DNA of 64,000 bases from Leuconostoc citreum (lineage in GTDB: Bacteria > Bacillota > Bacilli > Lactobacillales > Lactobacillaceae): positions 1 through 64,000 of the forward strand of contig NZ_PUFH01000008.1 of assembly GCF_004354555.1 (NCBI RefSeq), written 5' to 3'. The first letter of the stretch is position 1. Every line of letters begins with the position of its first letter. The position numbers and the translations under genes were made by a program. Positions 62,889 to 64,000 of the stretch are shown here, in pieces. The notes beneath the pieces are model-generated. The model worked only from the letters and a program-made list of their open reading frames with translations, was not told where the DNA came from and searched no databases.

Positions 62889-63901
62889 TGATACAACCTT
62901 CCTATAGATTGGTACATGGGTAACAACATAGACATATAGACACCGATGATTGACAGCCCAATTACACCAAAACAAATCGGTTGTATCGTGTTAATGAGTC
63001 GATCAATTTGTCTCATAGCCATTTCAAATTGAGTTTTAGCATAATATGATAGATGCTTTGCAATAATTTTAGGTGCTTGTCCACGAGCAAAGTAACCTGC
63101 CAGTGACTCATTAAAATAAGTTTGTCTTAAAATATAGTTTTCAACAGACTCGCCATCTGCCAAATATTGTTTCGCATGAGCAATTATGACTGATGCTGTT
63201 TTTGACAATACTTTGCGCTGAGGAACATCAGATAATGATTCTAATACTTGTGGTAATGTTAAACCATTAGCCAGCAATACCGTCAACTGTTGTGAAACTT
63301 GATACGTTACAATTGTTCTTATAATTGCACCAATAATTGGTAGTTTAACCAAAATAAGCAATTTTTTTCGAGAACTAATTTTAAACCAACATATCATTAC
63401 CATAACACTAACAATTAAAAGTATTGTTGTTACAACAAACGGCATTGAGACAAAAAGTGACTTATTTTCTGACATATCGACATTTTGCCACTGATTCAAT
63501 ATTGGTGAAATAAAATATTTAATGCCTACTAACAGTGCGCCTAAAATAATAAGTAGTATCATAGGATAACGCATAACTTGTTTGATTTTATTCTTTTGTC
63601 GTTGTATTTGCCTTAAATTTTTTCCAATTAGTATTAGGGATTCAGATAAATTGCCATGCTGATCTGCTAATCGGAGCTGTAACAAAATATCTAGGCTAAC
63701 ATATGGTCTAAGACTATCCGAAAATGACTGACCTGCTGCTAAATCTTTCTGGATATCAGATAACCAAGAACGCCATGAATGGTGTGCTAAAAATAGTGTG
63801 TCTAAACTTTGTGCCATATCATACCCAGATTGTAATAAAGCGCCGAGTGATTGAAAAAATACTATTTGCTGCTGTTGTTTAAATCGCTTTGTATGTTTCA
63901 T
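62885..63901 (-). CDS. comGB: ComGB, competence pilus membrane platform protein
   Basis: This 338-residue polytopic protein of the GspF/PilC family has two GspF repeats (about residues 5-125 and 210-330) and three membrane helices. The ATG at 63901 (MKHTKRFKQQQQIVFF) fits homologues; an upstream extension overlaps comGA. It links the ATPase ComGA to pilus assembly. Confidence 0.92.
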   Translation of the reverse strand: MKHTKRFKQQQQIVFFQSLGALLQSGYDMAQSLDTLFLAHHSWRSWLSDIQKDLAAGQSFSDSLRPYVSLDILLQLRLADQHGNLSESLILIGKNLRQIQRQKNKIKQVMRYPMILLIILGALLVGIKYFISPILNQWQNVDMSENKSLFVSMPFVVTTILLIVSVMVMICWFKISSRKKLLILVKLPIIGAIIRTIVTYQVSQQLTVLLANGLTLPQVLESLSDVPQRKVLSKTASVIIAHAKQYLADGESVENYILRQTYFNESLAGYFARGQAPKIIAKHLSYYAKTQFEMAMRQIDRLINTIQPICFGVIGLSIIGVYMSMLLPMYQSIGRLYQ

Positions 63902-64000
63902 AGACCGCCTTGGATATAATATTGTGTTTAAGCGCGTATTGGAGTGTCTCTCGCCACATATTAGAAAATTTTTCAACCGATTCTCCCGCTATAATACGCT
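63879..64000 (-). CDS. comGA: ComGA ATPase, C-terminal end (truncated by the window)
   Basis: The minus-strand frame ends at 63879 and its last residues read RIIAGESVEKFSNMWRET, then LQYALKHNIISKAVYETYKAI. It overlaps the start of comGB by about 23 bp, as in other comG operons, where comGA is upstream. The bulk of the gene, including the Walker motifs, lies beyond the window end. The call is by position and operon order. Confidence 0.7.
   Translation of the reverse strand, partial: RIIAGESVEKFSNMWRETLQYALKHNIISKAVYETYKAI

Noticed and set aside
1-64000. CRISPR arrays, tRNA genes, rRNA genes and insertion sequences
   Set aside because: I looked for regularly spaced repeats, cloverleaf ends and transposase motifs by eye and found none; the only RNA gene seen is ssrA.

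Overview
The window is low-GC Firmicute DNA, most likely Leuconostocaceae and probably Leuconostoc. The reasons are the tmRNA tag AKNENSFAIAA, the complete streptococcal-type fab/acc operon with FabT boxes, the comG competence operon and CcpA-type cre sites. I could not run any database search, so family calls rest on motifs read by eye.

Region 1 (1-15012) is an integrated mobile element in the 3' end of ssrA (tmRNA). At least 26 bp of the ssrA 3' end is duplicated exactly at both ends (1-26 and 14987-15012). Inside are a tyrosine integrase, an excisionase-like protein, a terminase-small-subunit-like protein, an iteron-type candidate origin, a D5/P4-type helicase and a prim-pol, plus a run of small genes, all transcribed leftward. 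A divergent XRE repressor and an ImmA-type metallopeptidase lie beyond a control region with paired ACCTTAGGT operators. No capsid, tail, portal, large terminase, lysis or relaxase gene is visible. This is the layout of a phage-inducible chromosomal island (PICI, a phage satellite). Its right half carries cargo: a YbaK/PrdX-like editing protein, DUF1275 and DUF1304 membrane proteins, an Abi_2 HEPN protein, a YciI-like protein, an ArsC reductase, a CPA2 antiporter and an ArpU-like regulator. Repeats and a broken immA copy mark cargo junctions.

Region 2 (14997-31406) is core chromosome on the minus strand: ssrA, then the fatty-acid synthesis operon read from 25772 down to 15401 (fabZ1-fabT-fabH-acpP-fabK-fabD-fabG-fabF-accB-fabZ2-accC-accD-accA), a phosphoesterase, gap, birA (which biotinylates AccB) and metG.

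Region 3 (31625-43099) holds an HD hydrolase, an amino-acid ABC transporter behind a leader-peptide attenuator, a competence-type nuclease, a ferredoxin-NADP reductase-like flavoprotein, a nucleoside hydrolase, proBA, an alpha/beta hydrolase and pepF.

Region 4 (43133-52944) holds a DUF368 polyprenyl-phosphate transporter family protein, the TPP-riboswitch-controlled thiW-thiM-thiD-thiE operon, a four-gene MoxR/VWA cluster, an NAD(P)-binding protein and a class B PBP. Region 5 (53040-64000) holds a YfhO-family protein, greA, a sugar permease with twin cre-like sites, an MltG-like/GH73 fusion protein, ackA, a YtxK-like methyltransferase and the comG pseudopilus operon, truncated at the window end within comGA.

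The most notable items are the satellite with its TerS-like gene and iteron origin, the leader-peptide attenuator before the ABC transporter, the MltG-GH73 fusion that seems to lack the MltG catalytic glutamate, and the MetG whose HIGH-type motif reads QLGN.
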